Shown here: piece after piece, positions 8,346-16,400 of the stretch | How the letters are laid out: each line of letters opens with the position of its first letter | How positions within the stretch are numbered: position 1 is the first letter of the stretch | Source: CAYOXX01 sp964408025 | Lineage (GTDB): Bacteria; Acidobacteriota; DATKUA01 | DNA: 21,096 nt | Assembly: GCA_964408025.1 (NCBI GenBank) | Contig: CAYOXX010000051.1 | Span: 1-21,096 of the forward strand | Reading direction: 5' to 3' | Translations under genes and position numbers: made by a program | The notes under the pieces: generated by a model | Database searches by the model: none | What the model was told of the DNA's origin: nothing | Seen by the model: the letters and a program-made list of their open reading frames with translations, nothing else

Positions 8346-9527
8346 TCAACTTAAAACCTGAATCCTGAAGGAGCGGGCCGGCTTCTCCAGCACGCTGGAG
8401 TAAAGCGCGGCCATCGCGCCAGCCACCTTGGCGAGCCGCGACCAGGCCCGCTCTTCCTTCTCGTCGTCTCCGCGGCGCAGGGTCCCGTCGAGGTAGCGCA
8501 AGGCCATCCCGTATTCCAGCCCCAGCAGGATGATCTCCCTCTTGGAGCCCTCGTCGCTCAGGCTCCGGATAGCCCAGGAGAAGAACCCGGCCCAGCGCTT
8601 GGCGTTGCGCCGCAGCGTCCTTATCCTGCGGTTGCTGGTGCCGGAGTCGGGAAGCCGCTCGGCCGCGCTCAGCCGCATGCGCCGCAGCATCTCCTCCCTG
8701 CCCGCCTCGTCGACCGCCAGGTGCTTGTGGACGATCGCCTCCTCAGCGGGGCCCAGCTTGCCGTCGCGGTAGGCGCGGAAGCGCTCCTCGGAGATAGGCT
8801 GCTTGTAGCGGGTCTCCCCCTTGGTCCTGACGCCGAACTTCCTCAGGATCTTGCGGATGGCGTAGTTGGTCGGGCGGTACTCCTTCAGCTCGGGATGGGC
8901 CAGGATGTCGGCGAACCTCATGCCGGAGCGGTAGAGCTCAAGTATCCGGCGCTGCACCTCCGGCGGCCAGCGGCGCAGCTCGCCTTTCTTCCAGGTAAGC
9001 TTCACGCCGTGGCTCTTGAGGATGTCGCGGATCACGTAGCCGCTGGGCCGGAACTCGCGCAGCGGCTCGCTGCGGCGGATCTCGTTGATCAGCATGCCGT
9101 TGCGGTACATCTTCACGACCTGGCGGGTTACGCTCGGCTTCCAGATGTCGTGGCGGCGCCAGGGGCGGTAGTGCACCCCATCCGCGTTCTCCTCCAGGAT
9201 GCGCACGATGGTCGACTTCGAGGCGCTGGCGCCCTCGAGCTCCGCGTTGACGGCGTCGCGGATGGCGCGGATCGACTTGCCCTCGTTGCGCATGGCAACG
9301 ACCCTGTCCACCACCTCGGGCGACCAGAGCGCGGGCTTGCGCTTCTTCTTTCTCCAGTTCGCCTTGACGCCGTTGGCCCGCAGGATGTTGCGGATGGTGT
9401 ACTCGGACGGCGACAGACGCGCTATCCCGGGCAGCTCGAGTACGTCGGAGATGTACATGCCGCCGGTGTAGCTGTCTACGATCAGCTCCTGATACTCCCC
9501 GCGCCAGATCTTCCCCTTCTTCCGCAT
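8346..9527 (-). CDS. Unassigned DNA-binding protein with four tandem HTH repeats
   Basis: A 393-residue protein of no family I recognise. Four repeats of about 58 residues fill 8-65, 68-127, 129-186 and 187-244. The shared pattern is W-x-P-E-V, a first helix ending Y-x-x-G-M, a second helix, R-P-x-x-Y-x-I-R-x-I-L as recognition helix, then G-V-K/R and a basic linker. This resembles the helix-turn-helix of resolvases and transposases, but no catalytic domain is present. Repeat 2 is the most divergent. Residues 245-288 resemble the small zinc-binding module of anti-sigma factors (AYRDGKLGPAEEAIVHKHL) but have no cysteine; the protein contains none at all. Residues 300-393 are predicted helical. 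GGGGTGA lies 5 nt before the ATG. The gene starts 27 nt after the biotin carrier gene, so both may share a transcript. A sequence-specific DNA-binding or regulatory role is inferred. Confidence 0.85.
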   Translation of the reverse strand: MRKKGKIWRGEYQELIVDSYTGGMYISDVLELPGIARLSPSEYTIRNILRANGVKANWRKKKRKPALWSPEVVDRVVAMRNEGKSIRAIRDAVNAELEGASASKSTIVRILEENADGVHYRPWRRHDIWKPSVTRQVVKMYRNGMLINEIRRSEPLREFRPSGYVIRDILKSHGVKLTWKKGELRRWPPEVQRRILELYRSGMRFADILAHPELKEYRPTNYAIRKILRKFGVRTKGETRYKQPISEERFRAYRDGKLGPAEEAIVHKHLAVDEAGREEMLRRMRLSAAERLPDSGTSNRRIRTLRRNAKRWAGFFSWAIRSLSDEGSKREIILLGLEYGMALRYLDGTLRRGDDEKEERAWSRLAKVAGAMAALYSSVLEKPARSFRIQVLS

Positions 9528-9554
9528 CCGCTCACCCCGGAGGGACTACCGCGC

Positions 9555-10076
9555 TCACTCCCCCCCGCCCCCCGCCTGCGGCTCGATCACCGCCACGCGC
9601 TGGCCCATCTCCACCGACTGGCCCGGTTCAGCCTCGAGTACCGCGACGACGCCGGCGATCGGGGAGCGCAACTCGTTTTCCATCTTCATCGCTTCGAGGA
9701 CGACGATGCCGGCGTCGGCCTCGACCTCTTGGCCCTCCGCGCAGAGCACCGCGACCACCTTGCCCGGCATAGGCGCTTTCAGCTCCGCGCTGCGCGCCCC
9801 GACGCCTCTGGAGGCGGAAGAGGAGCGGCGGCGGCGCGGATCGACCACCTCCAGATGGCTGAGTTCGCCCTCGGCGCACACTATCCGCACAGGGCCGTTG
9901 CCGGAGCCGTCCCACTCGATCACCCGCCCGTCCACGATGCACAGCATGCGGCCGTCCGACAGCGGCATATAGCGTACCCGGTGGTCCGTACCGTCCACCG
10001 ACACCCGCAGGCCGCCCGCGTCCCGCTCGCAGGCCAGCCGGTACGTCTTCCCCTCAATTTGAATCTCTCTCTCCAT
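9555..10076 (-). CDS. Biotin carboxyl carrier protein of an acyl-CoA carboxylase
   Basis: A 173-residue biotin carrier subunit. The C-terminal biotinyl domain (about 97-166) begins LKAPMPGKVVAV and carries EAMKMENEL, with K131 as the lysine to be biotinylated. A short linker rich in Arg and Ser (80-95) joins it to an N-terminal region resembling the equivalent part of propionyl-CoA carboxylase alpha chains and decarboxylase gamma subunits. It carries carboxybiotin between the biotin carboxylase encoded just upstream and the carboxyltransferase at 13569-15119. GGAAGG lies about 11 nt before the ATG, and a possible promoter sits in the 116 nt separating it from the biotin carboxylase gene. The acyl substrate cannot be read from this subunit. 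Confidence 0.94.
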   Translation of the reverse strand: MEREIQIEGKTYRLACERDAGGLRVSVDGTDHRVRYMPLSDGRMLCIVDGRVIEWDGSGNGPVRIVCAEGELSHLEVVDPRRRRSSSASRGVGARSAELKAPMPGKVVAVLCAEGQEVEADAGIVVLEAMKMENELRSPIAGVVAVLEAEPGQSVEMGQRVAVIEPQAGGGGE

Positions 10077-10124
10077 CCGTAGCCAAACCTTCCAATCTGC
10101 TATTTCAAATAAAAAGAACCACTA

Positions 10125-10153
10125 ATTCTGCCGAAACACCCGCACTTTGGCAA
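10125..10153 (-). promoter_or_regulatory. Possible promoter for the biotin carrier and HTH genes
   Basis: The minus strand has TTGCCA (10148-10153), 17 nt, then CAGAAT (10125-10130), in an AT-richer 116-nt gap between the biotin carboxylase and carrier genes. The -35 matches 5 of 6 and the -10 only 4 of 6. It would give a leader of about 40 nt before the carrier ATG. Confidence 0.3.
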
Positions 10154-10164
10154 CATTTATTTCT

Positions 10165-10190
10165 CGCCGGAGGCGCCGCCGCGGCCGGCG
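10165..10190 (-). other. GC-rich hairpin directly after biotin carboxylase
   Basis: CGCCGG (10165-10170) and CCGGCG (10185-10190) can pair around a 14-nt GC-rich loop, starting 2 nt beyond the biotin carboxylase stop. No U-tract follows on the minus strand (AGAAATAAATG comes next), so it is not a standard terminator. It might protect the 3' end or slow transcription before the carrier gene. Confidence 0.3.
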
Positions 10191-10192
10191 GG

Positions 10193-11695
10193 CTAGACGC
10201 CCCTGTAGAGGTTGGCCATCCTGCCGATCCGCTTCCAGCCGACGGCGCCGGCCCGCGGCCGGCCGTCGCGCGAGCCGGCCGCCTCGCTGACCAGCCCCGC
10301 GCCAAGCGCCGCGACCTCCGCGTCGCCGTGGCTGCGTCGCGGCTCCAGCAGTTCACCAGCTTCGGGCAGAATGTGGGTGTCGTAGTCGCCAGAGACGAAG
10401 TCGGGGTGGCGCAGCACGCGGTCGAGGAAGGTGGCGGTGGTGACGACTCCGCCGATCCGCAGCTCGCCCAGCGCGCGCCGCATGCGGCGCAGCGCCTCGT
10501 CGCGGTCGGCCCCCCAGGTGCAGAGCTTGGCCAGCAGCGGGTCGTAATGGACCGGCACCTCGCAGCCGGCGTAGATCCCCGAGTCCACCCGGACGCCTGG
10601 TCCCCCCGGCCAGAGCAGATGGGTGACGGTGCCGGGGCAGGGAATGAAGTCGTTGTCGGCGTCCTCGGCGTAGATGCGGCATTCGATTGACGCGCCCCGG
10701 GGCCGGATCTCGTCCTGGCCGAACGGCAGCGCCCCGCCCACGGCGACGCGGAGCTGCTCGGCCACCAAGTCGATGCCGGTTACCATCTCGGTGATCGGAT
10801 GCTCGACCTGCAGGCGGGTGTTGACCTCCAGAAAGTAGTGGCTGCCGTCGGCGTCGAGCATGAACTCGACCGTGCCGGCGTTGACGTAGCCGCAGCCCAG
10901 CGCCACGCTCACCGCGGCCTCCCCCAGCCGCCGGCGCAGCTTGGCGTCGACGGCCGGTGAGGGGGTCTCCTCGATCAGCTTCTGGTGGCGGCGCTGCACC
11001 GAGCACTCCCGCTCCCCCAGGTAGACGGCGGCGCCCGCGGAGTCGGCGAGCACCTGGATCTCGACGTGACGGGGCCGCTCGATGTACTTCTCGACGTAGA
11101 TGGTCGAGTCGCCGAAGGCGGAGCCGGCCTCGGAACTGGCGAGGTTGAAGCTGGGGGCCAGCTCGCTCTCCTCACGTACCAGGCGCATCCCCTTGCCGCC
11201 GCCGCCCGCGGAGGCCTTGAGGATGACCGGGTAGCCGATCTTCCCGGCGACCTCGGCCGCCTCCAGGGAGTCGGAGAGCGCCCCGCCGCTGCCCGGCACC
11301 ACCGGCACACCCGCGCCGGCCGCGAGCCGCCGGGCCGAGATCTTGTCGCCCATGGTGCGCATAGCCTCCGGCGTGGGCCCCACGAAGGCGATGCCGGCAC
11401 CGCGGCAGGCCTCGGCGAATGCGGCCTGCTCGCTCAGGAAACCGTAGCCGGGATGGATGGCGTCGGCGCCGCGGCCGCGGGCGGCCTCCACTATCCGCTC
11501 GATCACCAGGTAGCTCTCGGTCGAGGGAGCGGGGCCGATGCAGACGGCCTCGTCGGCGAGCTGCACGTGCAGCGCCCGCTCGTCGGCCTCGGAGAAGACC
11601 GCGACGGTCCCGATCCCCAGCTCGCGGCAGGTGCGAATCACCCTAACGGCGATCTCGCCGCGGTTGGCGATCAGTACTTTCTCGAACGGCTTCAC
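10193..11695 (-). CDS. accC: Biotin carboxylase subunit of acetyl/propionyl-CoA carboxylase
   Basis: This enzyme carboxylates biotin on the carrier protein using ATP and bicarbonate. Domains follow the family order: N-terminal KVLIANRGEIAVRVIRT (7-22), the HPGYGFLSE segment (81-89), an ATP-grasp domain with the glycine-rich loop GGGGKGM (164-170), the active-site block FLEVNTRLQVEHPITE (288-303), and the C-terminal biotin carboxylase domain. The chosen start is GTG at 11695 (500 residues), where the family normally begins; it has AGG about 6 nt upstream. An in-frame GTG at 11746 would add 17 residues but lacks a ribosome-binding site. The last 50 residues or so are rich in Ala, Gly and Arg and less conserved. 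With the carrier and carboxyltransferase genes nearby, it completes a three-subunit acyl-CoA carboxylase. Confidence 0.94.
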   Translation of the reverse strand: MKPFEKVLIANRGEIAVRVIRTCRELGIGTVAVFSEADERALHVQLADEAVCIGPAPSTESYLVIERIVEAARGRGADAIHPGYGFLSEQAAFAEACRGAGIAFVGPTPEAMRTMGDKISARRLAAGAGVPVVPGSGGALSDSLEAAEVAGKIGYPVILKASAGGGGKGMRLVREESELAPSFNLASSEAGSAFGDSTIYVEKYIERPRHVEIQVLADSAGAAVYLGERECSVQRRHQKLIEETPSPAVDAKLRRRLGEAAVSVALGCGYVNAGTVEFMLDADGSHYFLEVNTRLQVEHPITEMVTGIDLVAEQLRVAVGGALPFGQDEIRPRGASIECRIYAEDADNDFIPCPGTVTHLLWPGGPGVRVDSGIYAGCEVPVHYDPLLAKLCTWGADRDEALRRMRRALGELRIGGVVTTATFLDRVLRHPDFVSGDYDTHILPEAGELLEPRRSHGDAEVAALGAGLVSEAAGSRDGRPRAGAVGWKRIGRMANLYRGV

Positions 11696-11751
11696 TTTTA
11701 CCTGACTCCGGGTCGTAGTCTTCTCGGGCTCACTGTTGGTGATCACAGGTT

Positions 11752-11776
11752 AGCAAAAATGGCGGCTATACGCCAT
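11752..11776 (-). terminator. Probable intrinsic terminator after the peptidase MA-like gene
   Basis: On the minus strand ATGGCG-TATAGC-CGCCAT forms a perfect 6-bp stem with a 6-nt loop, followed at once by TTTT. It begins 8 nt after the stop codon of the metallopeptidase gene, which is the expected place. The stem is short, so termination may be partial, with some read-through into biotin carboxylase. Confidence 0.55.
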
Positions 11777-11784
11777 CCGACCGC

Positions 11785-13314
11785 TCACAGCCCCAGGATG
11801 TAGGCACGCAGCTCCCTCTCCAGTCTAGCGACCGTCACGCCCAGGGCCCGCTCGAAGACCTCAGGGCCGTCGTGGCCGCTGATAACCTCCTCTATATACT
11901 CCAGGAAGCGGTCGCGGTAGACGCCGCCGTCGCCCTCCAACAGGTAAAGCGCCAGCAGCCACGTCAGTGTGTAGTTCCGAAAGGCATCGCCGCCGTAGAA
12001 CTCCTCCCTGCCGGTCTCCCACAGCAGCTCCCTCAGGCCGATACGTACACCCCTTCCCAGCTCCGTCCGCAGCATCAGAATGCGCTCGCGCGGCGAGCTC
12101 ACGTTCCGGACCAGCCTTGACGAAGTTACTCCGGAGGCGCCGCGTGCGGCGCTCGGCGTCCTGTCCAGCTCCCCGGGGTACAAGCGCCCGCCGGAATCTA
12201 GCCGGGAGTGGGCGAAGTAGTCGGCCAGGCCCTCGTCGAGCCAGAGCGCCGAGCCGTCGCCCGGCAGGCCGAGGATTGAGCGGTTGAAGTGGTGGACGGC
12301 CTCGTGAATCAGCGTCCGCAGAGGCTCGCCGCCCGGCCCCAGCTCCGGGTGGACGGCGATTATCCCCGCCTCGTAGTGGCCCGCACCAAGCACGCCGTCC
12401 TCGACGCGAGCACGCGGGAAAAAGCGCCTGTAGGTCTCGAGGTCCGGCAGCAGGAAGACGAAGGCGATCTTGGGCGCCGCGGAAAGCGATTCGAAGTCCC
12501 GGAAGAGCTCTAGGTAGGCTTCGCTTAGCCCCGCCAGCGCCGCCTCGGCGCGGCCGGCCCAGCGCCGGTCGTGGTAGCGGAGTATGAACCGGCCGGCGCG
12601 GCTCTGCTGCGCCTCCTCGCCAAGCAGCACCGTCGCCAGCTGCAGCCGCTCCGGATCGACATCCTCTGGCAGCCGCGCCAGGTCGACCGGGCTGTAGCGG
12701 CTGAACAGCTCGCCGTAGACCAGCGGGCGCGTCCGCGCACCGAGGTGCTCGAAGTAGATGGCATCCGGGCGGCGGCCGTAGTCGGGCTCGATCCGTATCT
12801 CGACGCGCATCTCCCCGCCCTCGCCCGAGGCCGCATCGCTGCCGGATGCTTCCTCCCCAAACGGCGGCTGTCCCACTTCACCCGGCTCCTCGAGCATGCG
12901 GGCGGTGGCGAAGCTGTGCACCCAGCCGCGGCCGAAGGAGAACTCGAGCTGGAACCAGCCGTCGCGCTCGTCCAGGGCCGGGAGGCGCAACCGCCGCTGC
13001 GCCTGCCCGATCACAGGGCTCTCGATGTCCGGCTCCGCGAAGATCGGGTGGCCGGGGAATATGACGACCCAGTGCGTCCCCTCACGCAGCCTGACGCGGT
13101 ACTCCCCTCTTACGGGCGGCGGAGGCTCGGGCTCCGGCGGCGGTCCGAGCCGGGTGCCCTGGAGCAGATTGAATACCGGCTCGTAGCGGGCCAGCCACCT
13201 GCCTGCGGCGCTCTCGGGCCAGAAGACGATGGTGAAGAAGGCCGCAGCATCGACGGCTACGACGATGGCCAGCAGCAGCAGTATCCAGCTTATTATCTTG
13301 CGAATCGCCGCCAT
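11785..13314 (-). CDS. Membrane-anchored gluzincin (peptidase MA-like) protein with SH3-like segment
   Basis: A 509-residue protein, probably a zinc metallopeptidase facing the periplasm. Residues 8-32 form one membrane helix, followed by a proline/glutamate spacer (58-68). Residues 72-140 look like a bacterial SH3 domain (GWFQLEF and RGWVHS signatures), and a Gly/Glu linker follows. The C-terminal half is peptidase MA-like: IHEAVHHFN supplies HExxH (H337, E338, H341) and WLDEGLADYF supplies the third metal ligand (E361), so the catalytic set is complete. GGAG lies 8 nt before the ATG. The gene sits between the carboxyltransferase and biotin carboxylase genes without any obvious link to carboxylation, and a terminator follows it. 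The substrate is unknown; the SH3-like part could bind cell wall, which is inference. Confidence 0.83.
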   Translation of the reverse strand: MAAIRKIISWILLLLAIVVAVDAAAFFTIVFWPESAAGRWLARYEPVFNLLQGTRLGPPPEPEPPPPVRGEYRVRLREGTHWVVIFPGHPIFAEPDIESPVIGQAQRRLRLPALDERDGWFQLEFSFGRGWVHSFATARMLEEPGEVGQPPFGEEASGSDAASGEGGEMRVEIRIEPDYGRRPDAIYFEHLGARTRPLVYGELFSRYSPVDLARLPEDVDPERLQLATVLLGEEAQQSRAGRFILRYHDRRWAGRAEAALAGLSEAYLELFRDFESLSAAPKIAFVFLLPDLETYRRFFPRARVEDGVLGAGHYEAGIIAVHPELGPGGEPLRTLIHEAVHHFNRSILGLPGDGSALWLDEGLADYFAHSRLDSGGRLYPGELDRTPSAARGASGVTSSRLVRNVSSPRERILMLRTELGRGVRIGLRELLWETGREEFYGGDAFRNYTLTWLLALYLLEGDGGVYRDRFLEYIEEVISGHDGPEVFERALGVTVARLERELRAYILGL

Positions 13315-13423
13315 GAGTGAATCTCCAACAGAACTAATCTAACTCAATCACGGCCTCAAACGATGTGGCAGGAATTACTTAACGCTGTAGGAAGCTCACG
13401 CTTTCGATGATATCGGAACGTGC

Positions 13424-13443
13424 GGGCCGGATAAAGCCGGCCC
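13424..13443. repeat. Single palindromic element in the gap before the peptidase gene
   Basis: GGGCCGG (13424-13430), a 6-nt loop ATAAAG and CCGGCCC (13437-13443) form a perfect 7-bp stem in a locally AT-rich stretch, flanked by TGTAGG on the minus strand. No U-tract follows in either direction. It lies within the 254-nt interval 13315-13568, which otherwise holds only the peptidase gene's ribosome-binding site and no small gene or RNA gene that I can see. It looks like a short dispersed palindrome rather than a terminator; only one copy lies in this window. Confidence 0.5.
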
Positions 13444-13568
13444 CTACAATTTCTGGGTAGCATCTGATTCGCATCGTTAGACCGGGTTATCTAAACTACT
13501 TATTTATAAAGGTTCAGGAAGCGCTTAGTGCCTGAGATCAATGTTTGCGCTGGGATCAGCAACTCTAA

Positions 13569-15119
<1,551 letters not shown>

Positions 15120-15170
15120 CGCTTCCCCCTGGCGATTAGCAGAAAGATCCAAGGCATTAATTCGCATCGA

Positions 15171-15179
15171 AGTATACCA
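15171..15179 (-). promoter_or_regulatory. Possible extended -10 promoter for the carboxyltransferase gene
   Basis: The minus strand reads TGGTATACT, an extended -10 element (TG, one base, TATACT) without a recognisable -35. Transcription would start about 15164, which would exclude the ATG at 15167 and leave the start at 15119 with its AGGGGG site. Short motif, so only moderate support. Confidence 0.35.
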
Positions 15180-15278
15180 GACGCCTTCATGGCCAGGAGG
15201 AAAATAGTGACTGCTACTTATTCTCTATAGCGTATCTATTTCAAGATGAAGTACTTACAGTAAGAAAGGTGGCTGATC

Positions 15279-16022
15279 CTATCTTTCCCGATAGAGAGTC
15301 AGATACTCTTCCGGAAGCTCGGCGGCGATGGCAGCGCGGACGTCGGCCATCAGCTTGTCGCGCTCGCGCTTGCCGTAGGCGGAGGTCTCGATCGGCTTGC
15401 CGATGATCAGCTTTATCGTCCCCTTGTGCACGCGCCAGGAGTTCTTGCGGATGATCTCCTTGGTGCCGACGATGCTGACCGGAACTATCGGCACGCCGGC
15501 GCGCTGGGCGAGCAGGAAGCCGCCCGGCTTGAACGACTGCAACAGGGCGTCGGGGTGGCGGGTGCCCTCGGGGAAGAAGGCGATGTTGGTGCCGGCGCGG
15601 ATGATGTCGGCGGCCGCTATCAGGCTGCGGGCTGCTGCGCGCGGGTTCTCCCTGTCGATCGATACGGTGCCGGAGCGGGCCAGGTGCCAGCCCATGAAAG
15701 GCGTGCGGAACCACTCCTTGCGCGCCACCCAACGGAACTGCACCGGTATCCAGCCGCCGAGGATGAGGATGTCGTAGATTGCCTGGTGGTTGGCGGCGAA
15801 GACCTGCGGCCGCCCGCGCAGGACGTTCTCTGCTCCCTCGACAACCACCCTGGTGCGGCTGCTCCAGCAGCACCAGCGGCTCCAGGTACGCATGCAGAAG
15901 TGCTGGAAGCGGCCCGTCTTCGAAAACAGCGAGCCGATGACCGACAGCGTGCCCCAGAAGAAGGTGCTGAACGCACCGCCGGTCCAGGCCAGGACCGAGA
16001 AGAGTAGCGAGCCGGATCGCAT
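15279..16022 (-). CDS. plsC: 1-acyl-sn-glycerol-3-phosphate acyltransferase
   Basis: A 247-residue PlsC-family enzyme that would acylate lysophosphatidate to phosphatidate at the inner membrane. Motif I is NHQAIYD (H79, D84), with Ala where Ser is common. Motif II is near SIDRENPRAA, motif III is FPEGTR (150-155), and motif IV lies in VPIVPVSIVGT. The N-terminal 35 residues are hydrophobic and would hold it to the membrane. GGGGG lies a few nt before the ATG, and a near-consensus sigma-70 promoter sits just upstream, giving a leader of only about 14 nt. The carboxylase genes follow on the same strand after 159 nt. Substrate specificity within the family cannot be read from the sequence. Confidence 0.93.
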   Translation of the reverse strand: MRSGSLLFSVLAWTGGAFSTFFWGTLSVIGSLFSKTGRFQHFCMRTWSRWCCWSSRTRVVVEGAENVLRGRPQVFAANHQAIYDILILGGWIPVQFRWVARKEWFRTPFMGWHLARSGTVSIDRENPRAAARSLIAAADIIRAGTNIAFFPEGTRHPDALLQSFKPGGFLLAQRAGVPIVPVSIVGTKEIIRKNSWRVHKGTIKLIIGKPIETSAYGKRERDKLMADVRAAIAAELPEEYLTLYRER

Positions 16023-16042
16023 AAGCCCCCGCAGGTGAATAA

Positions 16043-16071
16043 ATTGTAGAAAGCGGCCGCGGTGTAGTCAA
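16043..16071 (-). promoter_or_regulatory. Sigma-70 type promoter for plsC
   Basis: Read on the minus strand, TTGACT (16066-16071) and TACAAT (16043-16048) are separated by exactly 17 nt, each one mismatch from consensus. Transcription would begin near 16036, giving a leader of about 14 nt that contains the GGGGG before the plsC ATG. Confidence 0.72.
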
Positions 16072-16200
16072 GAATTGATCGCCGCAACCCGCTGTGGTAG
16101 CCTCGGCAGGACCCGAAGTGAAGAAATTGCGCGCGAGAGCGACCCGTTCTCTGATTAAGAATGATAAACCGTCTACTAATGTTAACAAGCTATTTATTCT

Positions 16201-16314
16201 CGGTGGGACGGGCATTCCTGCCTGTCACCTTGATTTTATCCGGTGGGACAGACATTCCTGCCTGTCACCTTGATTTTATCCGGTGGGACAGGTATTCCTG
16301 CCTGTCACCTTGAT
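16201..16314 (+). repeat. Three tandem copies of a 40-bp hairpin-forming repeat
   Basis: Units start at 16201, 16241 and 16281. Each begins CGGTGGGAC and continues through ATTCCTGCCTGTCACCTTGAT; the first two end TTTATC and the third stops after TTGAT. Each can fold as an 8-bp stem (consensus GACAGGCA / TGCCTGTC) with loop TTCC, extended by an outer GGTG/CACC pairing. The right arm is identical in all three copies, while each left arm carries one different substitution. Resembles REP-type extragenic palindromes. Confidence 0.9.
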
Positions 16315-16342
16315 AGGGCAGACAAGAATGTCTGCCCCACCG
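16315..16342 (-). repeat. Inverted copy of the same hairpin repeat
   Basis: GGGCAGACA (16316-16324), loop AGAA and TGTCTGCCC (16329-16337) form a perfect 9-bp stem. Read on the minus strand the element starts CGGTGGGGCAGACATTC, matching the three tandem units in reverse orientation. CGGTGGG at 16201 and CCCACCG at 16336-16342 therefore bracket the whole array as an inverted repeat. Confidence 0.85.
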
Positions 16343-16400
16343 CTTGTTAAAGAGTGAAAGCGATTCTGAAAACGTCACTAAAAGCTATTTACGGATAGAT

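Larger units (their letters stand above)
16023..16400. other. Divergent intergenic region between plsC and larC
   Basis: A 378-nt region without a gene. Its left part (16023-16080) holds the plsC leader and promoter. From 16081 to 16200 the sequence becomes AT-rich, with no clear signal. The hairpin array occupies 16201-16342. The last 58 nt lead to larC, with only a weak -10-like TATTTA at 16386-16391 and no convincing -35, so the larC promoter is not identified. Confidence 0.7.

Noticed and set aside
8721..10082. A 453-codon open frame on the plus strand across the HTH and biotin carrier genes
   Set aside because: It runs antisense through two well-supported genes and shows no recognisable motif; a typical high-GC shadow frame.
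15120..15167. An N-terminal extension of the carboxyltransferase by 16 residues
   Set aside because: The ATG at 15167 has no ribosome-binding site and lies at the likely transcription start, whereas 15119 has AGGGGG at good spacing.
15251..15265. CTTACAGTAAG palindrome between plsC and the carboxyltransferase gene
   Set aside because: The two 5-bp arms leave a single-base loop and no U-tract follows, so it is neither a usable hairpin nor a terminator; too short to name as an operator.
16201..16342. CRISPR array
   Set aside because: The 40-bp units abut one another with no unique spacers, each unit is itself a hairpin, one copy is inverted and no cas gene is nearby.
16344..16400. An N-terminal extension of LarC from a TTG at 16344
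   Set aside because: It would begin right at the edge of the hairpin array, lacks a ribosome-binding site, and the family N-terminus begins at the ATG at 16401.
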